The position numbers were made by a program, and so were the translations under genes. From Eleusine coracana subsp. coracana (taxonomy: Eukaryota; Streptophyta; Magnoliopsida; Poales; Poaceae): a stretch of DNA of 64,000 nt. The notes below the pieces were generated by a model. The model made no database searches and was not told where the DNA came from. It was given only the letters and a program-made list of their open reading frames with translations. Positions 24,999 to 34,931 of this stretch are shown here, piece by piece (the stretch's first letter is position 1; the number at the start of each line of letters is the position of its first letter). The DNA is taken from assembly GCA_032690845.1 (NCBI GenBank), contig CM064429.1, positions 11,068,569 to 11,132,568 on the forward strand, read 5' to 3'.

Positions 24999-25464
24999 AA
25001 CCTCAAGTTAGTGGCAGGTAGTGGTGGTTGATGTCCTTTCATCGAAATTCTAGTACTTTTTTCTTTGTTGTTTGGGTGTCTAAAACTATCTAAATATGTT
25101 ATGTGTTTTTTCTATATTTTTGTACACATGTATACTATTAGTAATAGAAGCATATGTATATTTTTATCCAAACAAAATAAAGTGTGTAAAATGTCTAAAC
25201 TAGTGGAAATGCATCTAAATATGTCTATAGAGTGTCTTGTTGCTCCTTAACATTCTTTATTGAAATGTATATACCATCCATGGAGAAACACTTCAGACAC
25301 AATTTAACAAAACATCTCTACTTTTTTCTCAAGCTATGACAAAGTTAGGCAACTAGTAGTGCATATTGCTACTTAGAGTAGTACAATTGGAGAAACACAG
25401 TAGCACAACATCTAGACTCAATGATATATTTTTTCCTTTATGCCAAACTCACCTTTTATTTCTT
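24999..25464. other. Unassigned DNA between the Gypsy and CACTA elements
   Basis: AT-rich sequence with no ORF, repeat or regulatory signal that I can support. Confidence 0.4.
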
Positions 25465-25563
25465 CTTCACTACTGCAAAAGTGATTTTCAGCAACAAAAG
25501 CCCATATCTAATTTGTGACAGGCATCATATTGCCCGTTACTAATTATGGTATGAGAGGGATGC

Positions 25564-25782
25564 TGAAGTATCTAGGCCCTAGATTAAGGGTTTTGGTAAT
25601 TAATGAAGACTTGTGGCTTATTATACTTCAATGATGATCAATTCATAAATTCATATTTCAATGAAGATGAAGAATGCAACACAAGGCAACAGGTACAAAA
25701 ATAGGTTTTTCTATCTTACTGGTCATAAGGTGATTAGAGGAGAAAATGACCGGATTGCTAGCATAGTTGCCGAACCATCCGA
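25564..25782 (+). repeat. Remnant of the 5' LTR of Copia B
   Basis: It begins TGAAGTATCTAGG and matches the start of the 3' LTR (45920 on) until GTTGCCGAAC. It then jumps directly into a leader resembling the 14 bases before the gag ATG of element A. The deletion therefore spans most of the LTR, the promoter and the primer binding site. Confidence 0.85.
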
Positions 25783-25792
25783 GAGTAGGATA

Positions 25793-27092
25793 ATGGCCAG
25801 CAACAACGTCAATGTCGGTCACGCTCCATACTTTGATGGGTTGGATTTTGACTTTTGGAAAACATGCATGAAAATCCATCTTCAAGCAATGGGTGATTCT
25901 ATTTCGAATATTGTGGATGTTGGTTATGCGGTGCTTAATCCACAAGAGCTCACACCTACCGATCGAGAAAAATATGAAGGCTAATGCTCAAGCAATGAAT
26001 GTGCTCATTCGGGCACTGTGCAAAGAAGAATATCATAGGGTGTGCAAACTTACCACAACTTATGAGGTTTGGCAAGCTCTCATTGAGGCTCATGAAGGCA
26101 CAAGTATGGTCAAAAGTGGTAAGCTATTCATTTGCAAAGGAAAATTTGATAAATATGCTCTACTTCCAAACAAAGATTTGAAGACAAGTTTTTCTCGGTT
26201 GACACATATTGTGAATGAGCTCAAGGACCTTGAATTTAAGGTTGAAAATTTTGATATCTCTCACAAGTTTCTTAGAGCTTTACCGCCTAAGTATGAAACA
26301 ATTGTCACCATGCTAGTGAGGTCGAACTTGACAAATATTACTCCCTCACAAGTCTTGGGGGAAATTATCACTCATGACATTTTCCAGCAATCACAACTAG
26401 AGCTTCATGGTGATCAATGCGAAAGTAGCAAGAAAAATATTGCATTCAAGGCCAAAGCATCAAAAGTGGATAGTGATGATGAAGGTGAAAGTACTGATGA
26501 GGAAGTTGCTTTGATGGTAAGAATATTCAAGAAATTCATGAAGAAGAAAGGAGACCAACGATCATCAAGAAAAAATCCTTTTACAAACAAGAAATGCTTT
26601 GAATGTGGAGACATGGGACATATCTCTACAAATTGCAAGAAAAAGAAAGATGATGAAAGGTATAGCAAAGGAAAGAAAAAGAATTACAAGAAAGTGTTCA
26701 ACAAGAAAGGTGACAAAGCTTATCTAGTTGAATGGGATTCGGATGCAAGTTCGGATTCTGACAATGAAGATAGCGACAATGAGAATAAGTCCTCCAAAGT
26801 GGGACTTGCAAGCATTGCCGTCAAGGAAGCTCCTTCTCTATTTGACTCACATATGTGCTTCATGGCAAAAAGATAACCCAAGGTATGTGATGATGATGAT
26901 AGATTTTCTTATGATGATCTTGTTGATATGGTAAGTGTGCTTGATGAACCTCTAGGCAAGACAAAAAAATTATATAAAGAATTAAAAAGGAAATATGCCT
27001 CACCACATGAGTCTTATGAGGATCTAAAGACCTCTCATGAAAATCTAAAGGAGGCTTATGAGGAGCTTAAGGAAGCTCAAGACACTCATGTT
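25793..27092 (+). pseudogene. Copia B gag, first part (broken)
   Basis: It starts at ATG 25793 (MASNNVNVGHAPYFDG, nearly the same as in element A). A frameshift in an A-run near 25970 moves coding to the 25893-26876 frame, which carries the capsid-like segment (KEEYHRVCKLTT...) and a zinc knuckle CFECGDMGHISTNC (CX2CX4HX4C) at about 26593-26634. Acidic and Lys-rich linkers follow. TAA at 26874-26876 replaces a Glu codon found in element A. The reading continues to 27092, where element A interrupts it; the remainder is at 38654-39297. Confidence 0.85.
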
Positions 27093-27454
27093 TGAAGCAT
27101 CTAGGCCCGCTTTAGTGTTTTGGTAATTAATGACGACCCTTATTTTTGACTAACTACGTTGTTGAGATAATTGTGGTTGTAGTCATAATAAGGAATGGAA
27201 TGATGGACGAAGTGATATACATATGGATGGCTCAAGGCAAAGGTATCTTGATAGGGTTTTTCTGTTTTGCCGGTCACAAGGAGATTAGAGTTGAGTGACC
27301 GGATTATAGGTTAAATATCGTACTATCAAGAGGGGTCGATGAGATGACCTTGAGTATCCATGGTTGCCAAAAATGCTCAAAGCCTATCATTGTGAGTGGT
27401 TCGTTGAGAGACAGCTAAGGGATATAGAAAGGAGGGCTGGCAGAACGCTCCTGG

Positions 27455-27830
27455 CGGTCTGACCGTAGGTGCCTCCCAGAGACGGCCAGAGAAGTTGGTC
27501 CTCGGGTGGCTCGGGTGGTGGCCCGATGGTCTGACCGTTGGGATCCACGGTCTGACCGTGGGTGCTCCCCAGAGACGGCCAGAGGATTGAGTTCTCTGGT
27601 GGCTCAGGAGATGGCCCGACGGTCTGACCGTCCCAAGCCACGGTCTGACCGCCGTCACTTGTCTGGTGTCGACAGAGAAGCTGGTCTCGGGTGAAAACTA
27701 AAAGTGTCCCAACGGTCTGACCGTGTGGGATGTCGGTCTGACCGTCTGGCTCGTGTCAGAACAAGTTTGAAAGTCAAACTAGCCGTTGGGTTGTACGACG
27801 GTCCGACCGTGTGGAGTCACGGTCAGACCG
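27455..27830 (+). repeat. Array of nine CGGTCTGACCG palindromes in the 5' LTR of Copia A
   Basis: The 11-bp near-palindrome CGGTCTGACCG (arms CGGTC/GACCG around one base) occurs nine times with small changes, in irregular spacing of 20-90 bp. The first eight are in one orientation (centre T or C) and the last is CGGTCAGACCG. Arrays of palindromes upstream of the TATA box are a reported trait of Sirevirus LTRs. They may be protein-binding sites. Confidence 0.85.
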
Positions 27831-27871
27831 TCCAGCGCACAGAAAGCTGTAACGGCTAGTTTTCAAAGAAT

Positions 27872-27888
27872 GGGCTATTTATAGCCCC
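27872..27888 (+). promoter_or_regulatory. TATA box in a palindrome, Copia A 5' LTR
   Basis: GGGCTATTTATAGCCCC is an inverted repeat holding TATTTATA. It is the only TATA-like site just downstream of the palindrome array, and the 3' LTR keeps it. Element B has GGCTATATATACCC at the same place (about 46810). Confidence 0.65.
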
Positions 27889-28616
27889 TCTATGCCGTGC
27901 ATAGAGGGGAGGTTGGCCATTTGAAAAGTATTGTACACCCTTTGGAGCTTATTCCTCTCTCACACAAAGTCCTAGTGGAAAGATTGCAAGTGTGTGAGTG
28001 TGAGTGCCCTAAACTTGAGTGAGTTGAGCATTGTGGCACTTGGGATCCCCAAGCAAGCGTCATCGACTTGTTACTCTTGGAGGTTGTCGCCTCCTAGACG
28101 GCTTGGAGGAGTCAAATCCGTGAGCCCTTCAAGAAGTGTGTGAAGGAGGCCCGGACTCTTGTGAGAGGTGCGGTGCTCGCCTCGCCGGAGTGGTGAAGAG
28201 CAACCCTAGTGGAATCGAGGTTTGGAGAGGTTCAAGGTATTGATTGTGTTATATCTCAAGTTGTTCTTTGTGAGCACTTCTTGGTGGTGGAGAAGTGGAT
28301 ACTTGAGGAGAGTAGCATATCATACGCTTGAATCCACCTCAACGTGGATTAGGGGTGATCGGCAAATCACCGATACCACGGGAAAATATCCTTTGTCTCT
28401 TGTCATGTTGTTCTTTTGTTGTTTACATACTAGAAGTTGCATGATGTATGTCACCTAGGATTGTCAACCTACTTTAGTTCAAACCTAGGTTTAGTTGTCT
28501 TGTGGTTGCTTTTATCCAATTGTCTTTAAATTCCGCAATTAGTCGGATAGTTAGCTTTTAATTTGTTAATTCGGCTATTCACCCACCCTCTAGCCGGGGT
28601 CCTTCGATCCTACAAG

Positions 28617-28628
28617 TGGTATCAGAGC
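28617..28628 (+). other. Primer binding site of Copia A
   Basis: TGGTATCAGAGC, two bases after the 5' LTR, is complementary to the 3' end of initiator methionine tRNA, the usual primer of plant Copia elements. Confidence 0.92.
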
Positions 28629-28674
28629 AGGTTCTCCCTAAATTGATTGGAATTCATCTTCCGGGAGAAGGATT

Positions 28675-30671
28675 ATGGCTAGTAACACGGTGAACGTTGG
28701 TCACGCGCCATTCTTTGATGGTCAAGACTTTGATTATTGGAAGACATGTATGTTGATTCATCTTGAGGCCGTGGGGGAGACCGTGTTGACATTGTGGAAG
28801 AAGGTTATGTGGTTCTTGATCCGGCACATCCCACACCCGCCGACAAGGAAAATATCAAGGCCAATGCTCAAGCCAAGAACATTCTCATTCGATCCCTATG
28901 CAAGGAGGAATATCATAGAGTGTGCAAGCTCAAGACCGCATATGAGATGTGGAAAACTCTATTGGAAGCTCATGAGGGCACCAAGATGGTCAAGAGTGCC
29001 AAGTTGTTTATTTGCATGGGCAAATTTGAAGGATTTACATTGTTGCCCAATGAAGAGTTGAAGGCCGCCTTTGCAAGATTGAACAACATGGTGAATGATC
29101 TCAAGGATCTTGGTCATGAAGTTCTCGATGTTGATATATCTCATAAGTTCCTTAGAGCCTTGCCATCCAAGTATGAAACAATTGTTACCATGCTTGTGAG
29201 ATCAAATTTGGAAGAAACAACTCCTTCGGAAATCTTGGGTGAAGTTCTCACTCATGATATCTTCAAGCAATCTCAAGTGGCTTCTAGGGATGATCAAGTG
29301 GATATGAAGAAGAAGAGTGTTGCTTTCAAGGCTAGTGTCTCTCACGATGATGATGATGAAGAGAGTGGCTCCGATGATGATGAGGATGCAGCCTTGATGG
29401 TGAGGAAGTTCAAGAAATTCATGAAGAAAGGCACATATAGGGGATTCAACAAAAATGGCAAGTCATCCAAGAAGAATCCATTTGCAAACAAGAAATGCTA
29501 TGAGTGTGGAGAATTTGGCCATATCTCTACAAATTGCAAGAAGAAAATCCATAGTGATGATGATGATGATGAGCCAAGAAAGAACAAGAAATTTGTAAAA
29601 AGGAAGTTTCTCAAGAAGTCCTCCAAGAAGAAAAATGGCAAGGCTTATTATGTTGAATGGGATTCCGATGCTAGTTCGGATACCAATTCCGATGATGAAG
29701 ATGACAAGCCTTCCAAGAAGGGTCTTGCCGGCATTGCTATCAAGGAAGCCCCATCCCTATTCGATTCACCTTATTGCTTCATGGCAAAAGGTGAATCCAA
29801 GGTATGCAATGATGACTATGAGCCTTCTTATGATGAACTAGTTGAAATGCTTAGTGAACTTGATGATGTGTTGGGTGGCATAAAGAGCAAGTACAAGGAC
29901 TTGAAGAGAAAGCACTCTTCTCTCCAAGAAGCTTATGATAAGCTAAAGTCATCTCATGAGGATCTAAAAGAAACTCATGAGAAGCTTGAGGAAACTCATA
30001 AGATTTATGTAGCCCAACACACCAACAAGGTCCAAATTGATGCCGGTGTGTCTTGCAATTTGATTGATGATATGCCTATTGCTCATGTTACATCTTCTAG
30101 CATATCTACTTCATGTGATGATTTACTTACTATACCATGCCATTCTAAGATTGATACTTGCATGAATAATGTGAATGCTTGTGATCCCTTGCTTATTGTT
30201 GAAAATCATGAATTAAGGGATACCGTTGATCACCTTGTTGATGCTCTTACTAAGTGTCATAAGGGTGAAAATGTTTTTAATGAAATGTGGAAGTGTCAAC
30301 GGTTCACTCTCAAGCATGAAGGTCTTGGATATATCCCCAAGAAAAACAAAAATGCCTTTGTTGCTAAAAAGTCCACATTTGTTAAAGAAAGTGGCTTGTA
30401 TTGCTCTATGTGCAAGAATACCGGACATCTTGCAAAAGATTGTATCGGTAAGAGAATTGCTAATGTTGTTATGGATGCTTCTTACATGCTTGTTAAATCA
30501 TCCAATGGTGTTGTGCATGCTAAGTTTGTTGGTAAAAATAATGTTCATACTAGGACAAACATGAATGGCACATTTGGAAATGGAATGAAGAAAAGGTCCA
30601 TTTGGGTGCCAAAGGTGTTGGTGACTAATCTACAAGGACCCAAGCAAATTTGGGTACCTAAGAACAACTAA
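28675..30671 (+). pseudogene. Copia A gag with one frameshift and two zinc knuckles
   Basis: The capsid/nucleocapsid protein. It starts at ATG 28675 (MASNTVNVGHAPFFDG). One frameshift near 28782 moves coding to the 28794-30671 frame, which stays open to the end. That part has the capsid-like segment (KEEYHRVCKLKT), a first zinc knuckle CYECGEFGHISTNC (about 29497-29538), a Lys/Asp-rich linker, a coiled coil (codons about 29860-30010) and a second knuckle CSMCKNTGHLAKDC (about 30401-30442). The stop TAA is at 30669-30671. Two knuckles and large size are typical of Sirevirus gag. The single frameshift should block normal gag synthesis unless bypassed. Confidence 0.88.
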
Positions 30672-30684
30672 ACTTGTTTTGTAG

Positions 30685-33600
30685 GTGAACTACAAGTCCG
30701 GAGGAAGGCATTGGGTGCTTGATAGTGGATGCACTCAACATATGACCGGAAATGGGAAAAGGTTCACCTCAAGTGAGAGGAATGGGAAAGATCGCTATCT
30801 CAAATGACCTCTCAATCTCAAATGTATTGCTAGTTGAATCTTTGAGCTACAACTTGCTATCCGTGGCTCAATTGTGTGATCTTGATCTTATTTGCAAATT
30901 CTCATCAAGTGGTGTTGTGATTACAAGTGTGAAGGATGATAGTCTTATCTTCAAGGGATTTCGTAATGGCAATCTTTATCTTGTGGATTTCTCTTCTAGT
31001 GATGCAAGCTTGAGCACTTGTTTATTCACCAAGTCATCCAAAGGTTGGTTATGGCATAGAAGACTTGCCCATGTTGGAATGAACCAACTCAAGAAATTAG
31101 TGAAGCACAACTTGGTTGTTGGTATAAAGGATGATGTTTTGTTTGAAAAGGATAAATTATGTAGTGCTTGCCAAGCCGGGAAGCAAGTGGCTAATACTCA
31201 TCCTACCAAGAGTGTCATGTCAACTTCAAGGCCTTTGGAATTGTTGCATATGGATTTATTTGGCCCTACCAAATATCAAAGCATTGGTGGAAATAGCTAT
31301 TGCCTTGTCATTGTTGATGACTTCTCAAGATATACATGGGTGTACTTCCATAGTGACAAATCAATTGTATTCACCATATTCAAAGGGTTTGCCAAAAGAG
31401 CCGAAAATGAATATGAATTCAATATCAAGAAGATTAGAAGTGATAATGGCTCCGAATTCAAGAATACAAGAATTGAAGATTATTGTGATGAAAAGGGAGT
31501 CAAACACGAATTCTCAACCAAGTACACCCCGGAGCAAAATGGAGTTGTTGAGAGGAAGAATAGAACTTTGATTGAAATGGCAAGATCAATGCTCTCCGAG
31601 TACAATGTATCAGATAGTTTTTGGGCCGAGGCAATCAACACCGCTTGTCATGCATCAAATAGATTATATTGCCACCGGTTGTTGAAAAAGACACCTTATG
31701 AATTGCTTATTGGAAGAAAGCCCAACATCTCCTATTTTCATGTCTTTGGATGCAAATGCTATATCTTGAAGAAAGGAGCAAGATTATCAAAATTCCAAAG
31801 CAAGTGTGATGAAGGATTTCTCCTTGGGTATTCCTCAAATAGCAAGGCATATAGAGTGTACAATCAAAATTCGGGACTAGTAGAGGAAGTATATGATGTG
31901 GAATTTGATGAAACAAATGGATCACAAGATGAGCAAGAAAATTTGGATGATGTGGGAAATGAAGAATTGAGAAATGCTATGAAGAACATGACAATTGGTG
32001 ATGTGAGGCCTAAGGATGAAGATGACTCAAATGTGACCTCTTTCCCTCTCTTTCAAGTGAACCAAGATTCATCAACCTCTAGTGCTCAAGCTCAAGCTAG
32101 TGATGGTGGTGAGTCAAATCTTCAACCGGAAAATGGCTCAACCTCCACTCCATCACACCATGCTAGAACAATTCACCATGCCATTGCAAAAGATCATCCG
32201 GTAGATCAAATTGTTGGTGACCTAAGCAAAGGTGTTCAAACTAGATCAAGACTTGCTTCATTTTGTGAACACTTCTCTCTTGTGTCTTGTGGTGAACCAA
32301 CTCGGGTAGAAGAAGTTTTGAGAGACCCGGATTGGGTAAATGCTATGCATGAAGAATTGAACAACTTTGCACGAAATGAAGTTTGGGAGTTAGTCAAAAG
32401 GCCACAAGATCACAATGTTATTGGCACAAAGTGGATTTACAAGAACAAACAAGATGAGAATGGAATAGTTGTGAGAAACAAAGCAAGATTGGTTGCACAA
32501 GGCTATACTCAAGTTGAGGGATTGGATTTTGATGAAACATTTGCTCCCGTGGCTAGACTTGAGGCAATTAGAATTTTACTAGCATATGCAACTAATCACA
32601 AGATCAAGCTATATCAAATGGATGTGAAAAGTGCCTTCTTGAATGGCACAATTAGTGAGCTTGTCTTTGTGGAGCAACCACCGGGTTTTGAAGACCCAAG
32701 GAAGCCAAATCATGTTTACAAGTTGTCCAAGGCCTTATATGGACTCAAGCAAGCACCTCGTGCTTGGTATGAGAGATTAAGGGATTTTCTTGTCTCAAAG
32801 GGCTTCAAAATTGGAAAGGTGGACACCACTCTATTCACCAAGAAAATTGGCAAAGATTCCTTTATATGCCAAATCTATGTGGATGATATTATCTTTGGAT
32901 CAACCAATCAAGAATTTTGTGAAGAATTTGGTGAAATGATGTCCCGAGAATTTGAAATGTCCATGATTGGTGAACTGAGTTTCTTCCTTGGTCTACAAGT
33001 GAAGCAAATCAATAATGGGACATTCATCTATCAAAGCAAATATATGAATGATCTTCTCAAGAGATTTGGAATGGAAAGCGCAAAATCAATGTCTACTCCT
33101 ATGGGAAAGAATGCACATCTTGATCTTGATGAAGAAGGCAAACCGGTTGATCAAAAGCTATATAGGTCTATGATTGGAAGCCTGCTATACCTCACCGCGT
33201 CTAGGCTGGATATTATGTTTAGTGTTTGCATGTGTGCAAGGTTTCAAGCCGCACCTAAAGAAAGCCATATGATTGCCGTCAAGAGAATATTGAGATATTT
33301 GAAGCAAACTCAAGATATGGGTTTGTGGTTCCCAAATGATGGTCAATTTATTCTCATTGGATATTCGGATTCGGATTATGCCGGTTGCAAAATTGATAGA
33401 AAGAGTACCTCCGGTACTTGTCAATTGCTTGGAACTTCTCTAGTCTCGTGGTCATCCAAGAAGCAAAATTCGGTAGCTTTATCAACCGCCGAGGCCGAAT
33501 ATGTCTCCGCGGGAAATTGTTGTGCCCAATTATTATGGATGAAGCAAACTCTAATGGACTATGGGGTTAACTTTGATTGCATACCTCTCTTGTGTGATAA

Positions 33601-33829
33601 TGAAAGTGCCGTGAAGATTGCTACAAATCCAGTTCAACACAAGAGGACCAAGCATATTGATATTCGGCATCATTTTCTAAGAGATCATGTGAGCAAAGGT
33701 GATATTGTCATGGAAAGTGTGAGGACCGATGATCAATTGGCGGATATCTTCACTAAGCCTCTTGAAGAAGCTCGGTTTTGTAAGCTACGGAGTGAGCTAA
33801 ATATTCTTGACCTCTCACATATCTCCTAG
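30685..33829 (+). pseudogene. Copia A pol: protease remnant, integrase, reverse transcriptase, RNase H
   Basis: Pol begins 14 nt after the gag stop, in another frame, with VNYKSGG and the protease site DSGCTQHMTG. A deletion of about 66 nt compared with element B then removes protease sequence and shifts the frame. From ATG 30752 a 1025-codon ORF is intact: GAG_pre-integrase with WHRRLAHVGM and C..C (residues about 97-145); integrase core with Asp in HMDLFGP, Asp in RSDNGSEF and Glu in PEQNGVVERK (about 165-270); reverse transcriptase of RVT_2 type with MDVKSAFLNG, LYGLKQAPRAW and YVDDIIFG (about 550-715); RNase H with SDSDYAGC, STAEAEY and a C-terminal DQLADIFTKPL (about 872-1010). Integrase and polymerase look functional; protease does not. 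Confidence 0.92.
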
Positions 33830-34931
33830 CATCTTGCTTAGTTGCTTTATGTCTCTCTCTTCACGTATGCATTTTTTTTTACCATATGTGCCATGTTATT
33901 GCATTGAAATTTAGTTCACACATTTAGGGGGAGCACTATACCACTCATGTGTCTTGCTACCCTCAAAATGTGGACAAATCAACAAAGATGCCATACTAGT
34001 CTTGATTTTACTCATGTTGGTCAAAAGGACAATTTTTGTTTATTTAGGGCTCGATTGATTGAAGAAGGGATCTTGTTGCTTGTTTTGATGCTATCATCAC
34101 TTTTCTTTGGCTCTCTTGAAGATTCTCTTTTGCCTTCTCTCGCCTATTCTCTCAATCTCTTATCGAATCAATTTTTGAGAAGAGGCTTCTTACAAAAATT
34201 ATAGAGATGGTGATCATAACCATTTTTTTGTTGAGATGATCCATCGGTTGAGATTAATTTGAATTTGAAATTCGTTTCGAAAACTTCTTATGGTCGCCTT
34301 TCAACCTAATATGGCATCTTGTGAGTTTAGCATATTGGATCGTATATCTTCATATATATTGGTTCCAAAATGCTTATGTGACTCATACATTCCCAAAAAT
34401 ATCCTCATTCCATCTTTTTGGACACTTGTGCAAATTATTGCAATTTTGCTTGTTTTTATCTTTGTTTCATTCATACATGCATAATTCATATCATGGATGA
34501 TCAAGAATCGTGGTTATATTTCTTGAAGAGTTGAAGTCATCTTGGATATGATGGAATTCATTAAGCTATCGTTTTGAACAAAGTATGGAATGATTGGAGA
34601 AGGTTTGAATTGATTTGGATGAGAAACTTGAAAGCAGCTGTCAACAATCTGAAAGCACCCTCACGGTCAGACCGCCATATGTCACGGTCAGACCGCCAGA
34701 CAGTCATCTGAGTACCGAAAGGTGGAGACTTTTTCTTCTTGTTCCAGCGGTCAGACCGTCCGCCCACGGTCAGACCGCCAGCGTCGGCCGAGTCAAAACC
34801 CACCTGTCCCTTGTAACTCTCTTATTTCCTCATACCCCTTCGTCTCCAACTCTTCCAAACCCGAAAGTGACTCCTCCAAAGAGCTCTCCTCTCCCCTCTA
34901 CGGATCCGGTCTCTCCAAGGACTTCTCCACC
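33830..34931 (+). other. Copia A spacer between pol and the extra ORF
   Basis: Non-coding. It contains a first polypurine-like motif AGGGGGAG (33926-33933), an AT-rich stretch, then four copies of CGGTCAGACCG at 34664, 34685, 34748 and 34767. These are the reverse complement of the main LTR form. A pyrimidine-rich leader with many CTCC repeats precedes the ATG at 34932. A subgenomic or spliced mRNA could start or end here. Confidence 0.7.
34664..34777 (+). repeat. Four CGGTCAGACCG palindromes ahead of the extra ORF in Copia A
   Basis: All four copies have centre A, opposite to most LTR copies (centre T), and three are followed by CC. They sit 155-270 bp upstream of the extra ORF, as the LTR array sits upstream of the LTR TATA box. 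Confidence 0.8.

Larger units (their letters stand above)
27093..28614 (+). repeat. 5' LTR of Copia A
   Basis: It is 1522 bp, begins TGAAGCATCTAGG and ends CGATCCTACA. It contains nine copies of a CGGTCTGACCG-type palindrome (27455-27830) and a TATA box in a palindromic context at 27872-27888. Confidence 0.95.

Noticed and set aside
27377..27722. ORFs of 60-100 codons on both strands rich in Arg-Ser-Asp-Arg repeats in the LTRs
   Set aside because: They are translations of the CGGTCTGACCG palindrome array, repeated in both LTRs of element A; not genes.
27455..27830. CRISPR-like array
   Set aside because: Repeats are only 11 bp, unevenly spaced, and lie in LTRs of a plant retrotransposon.
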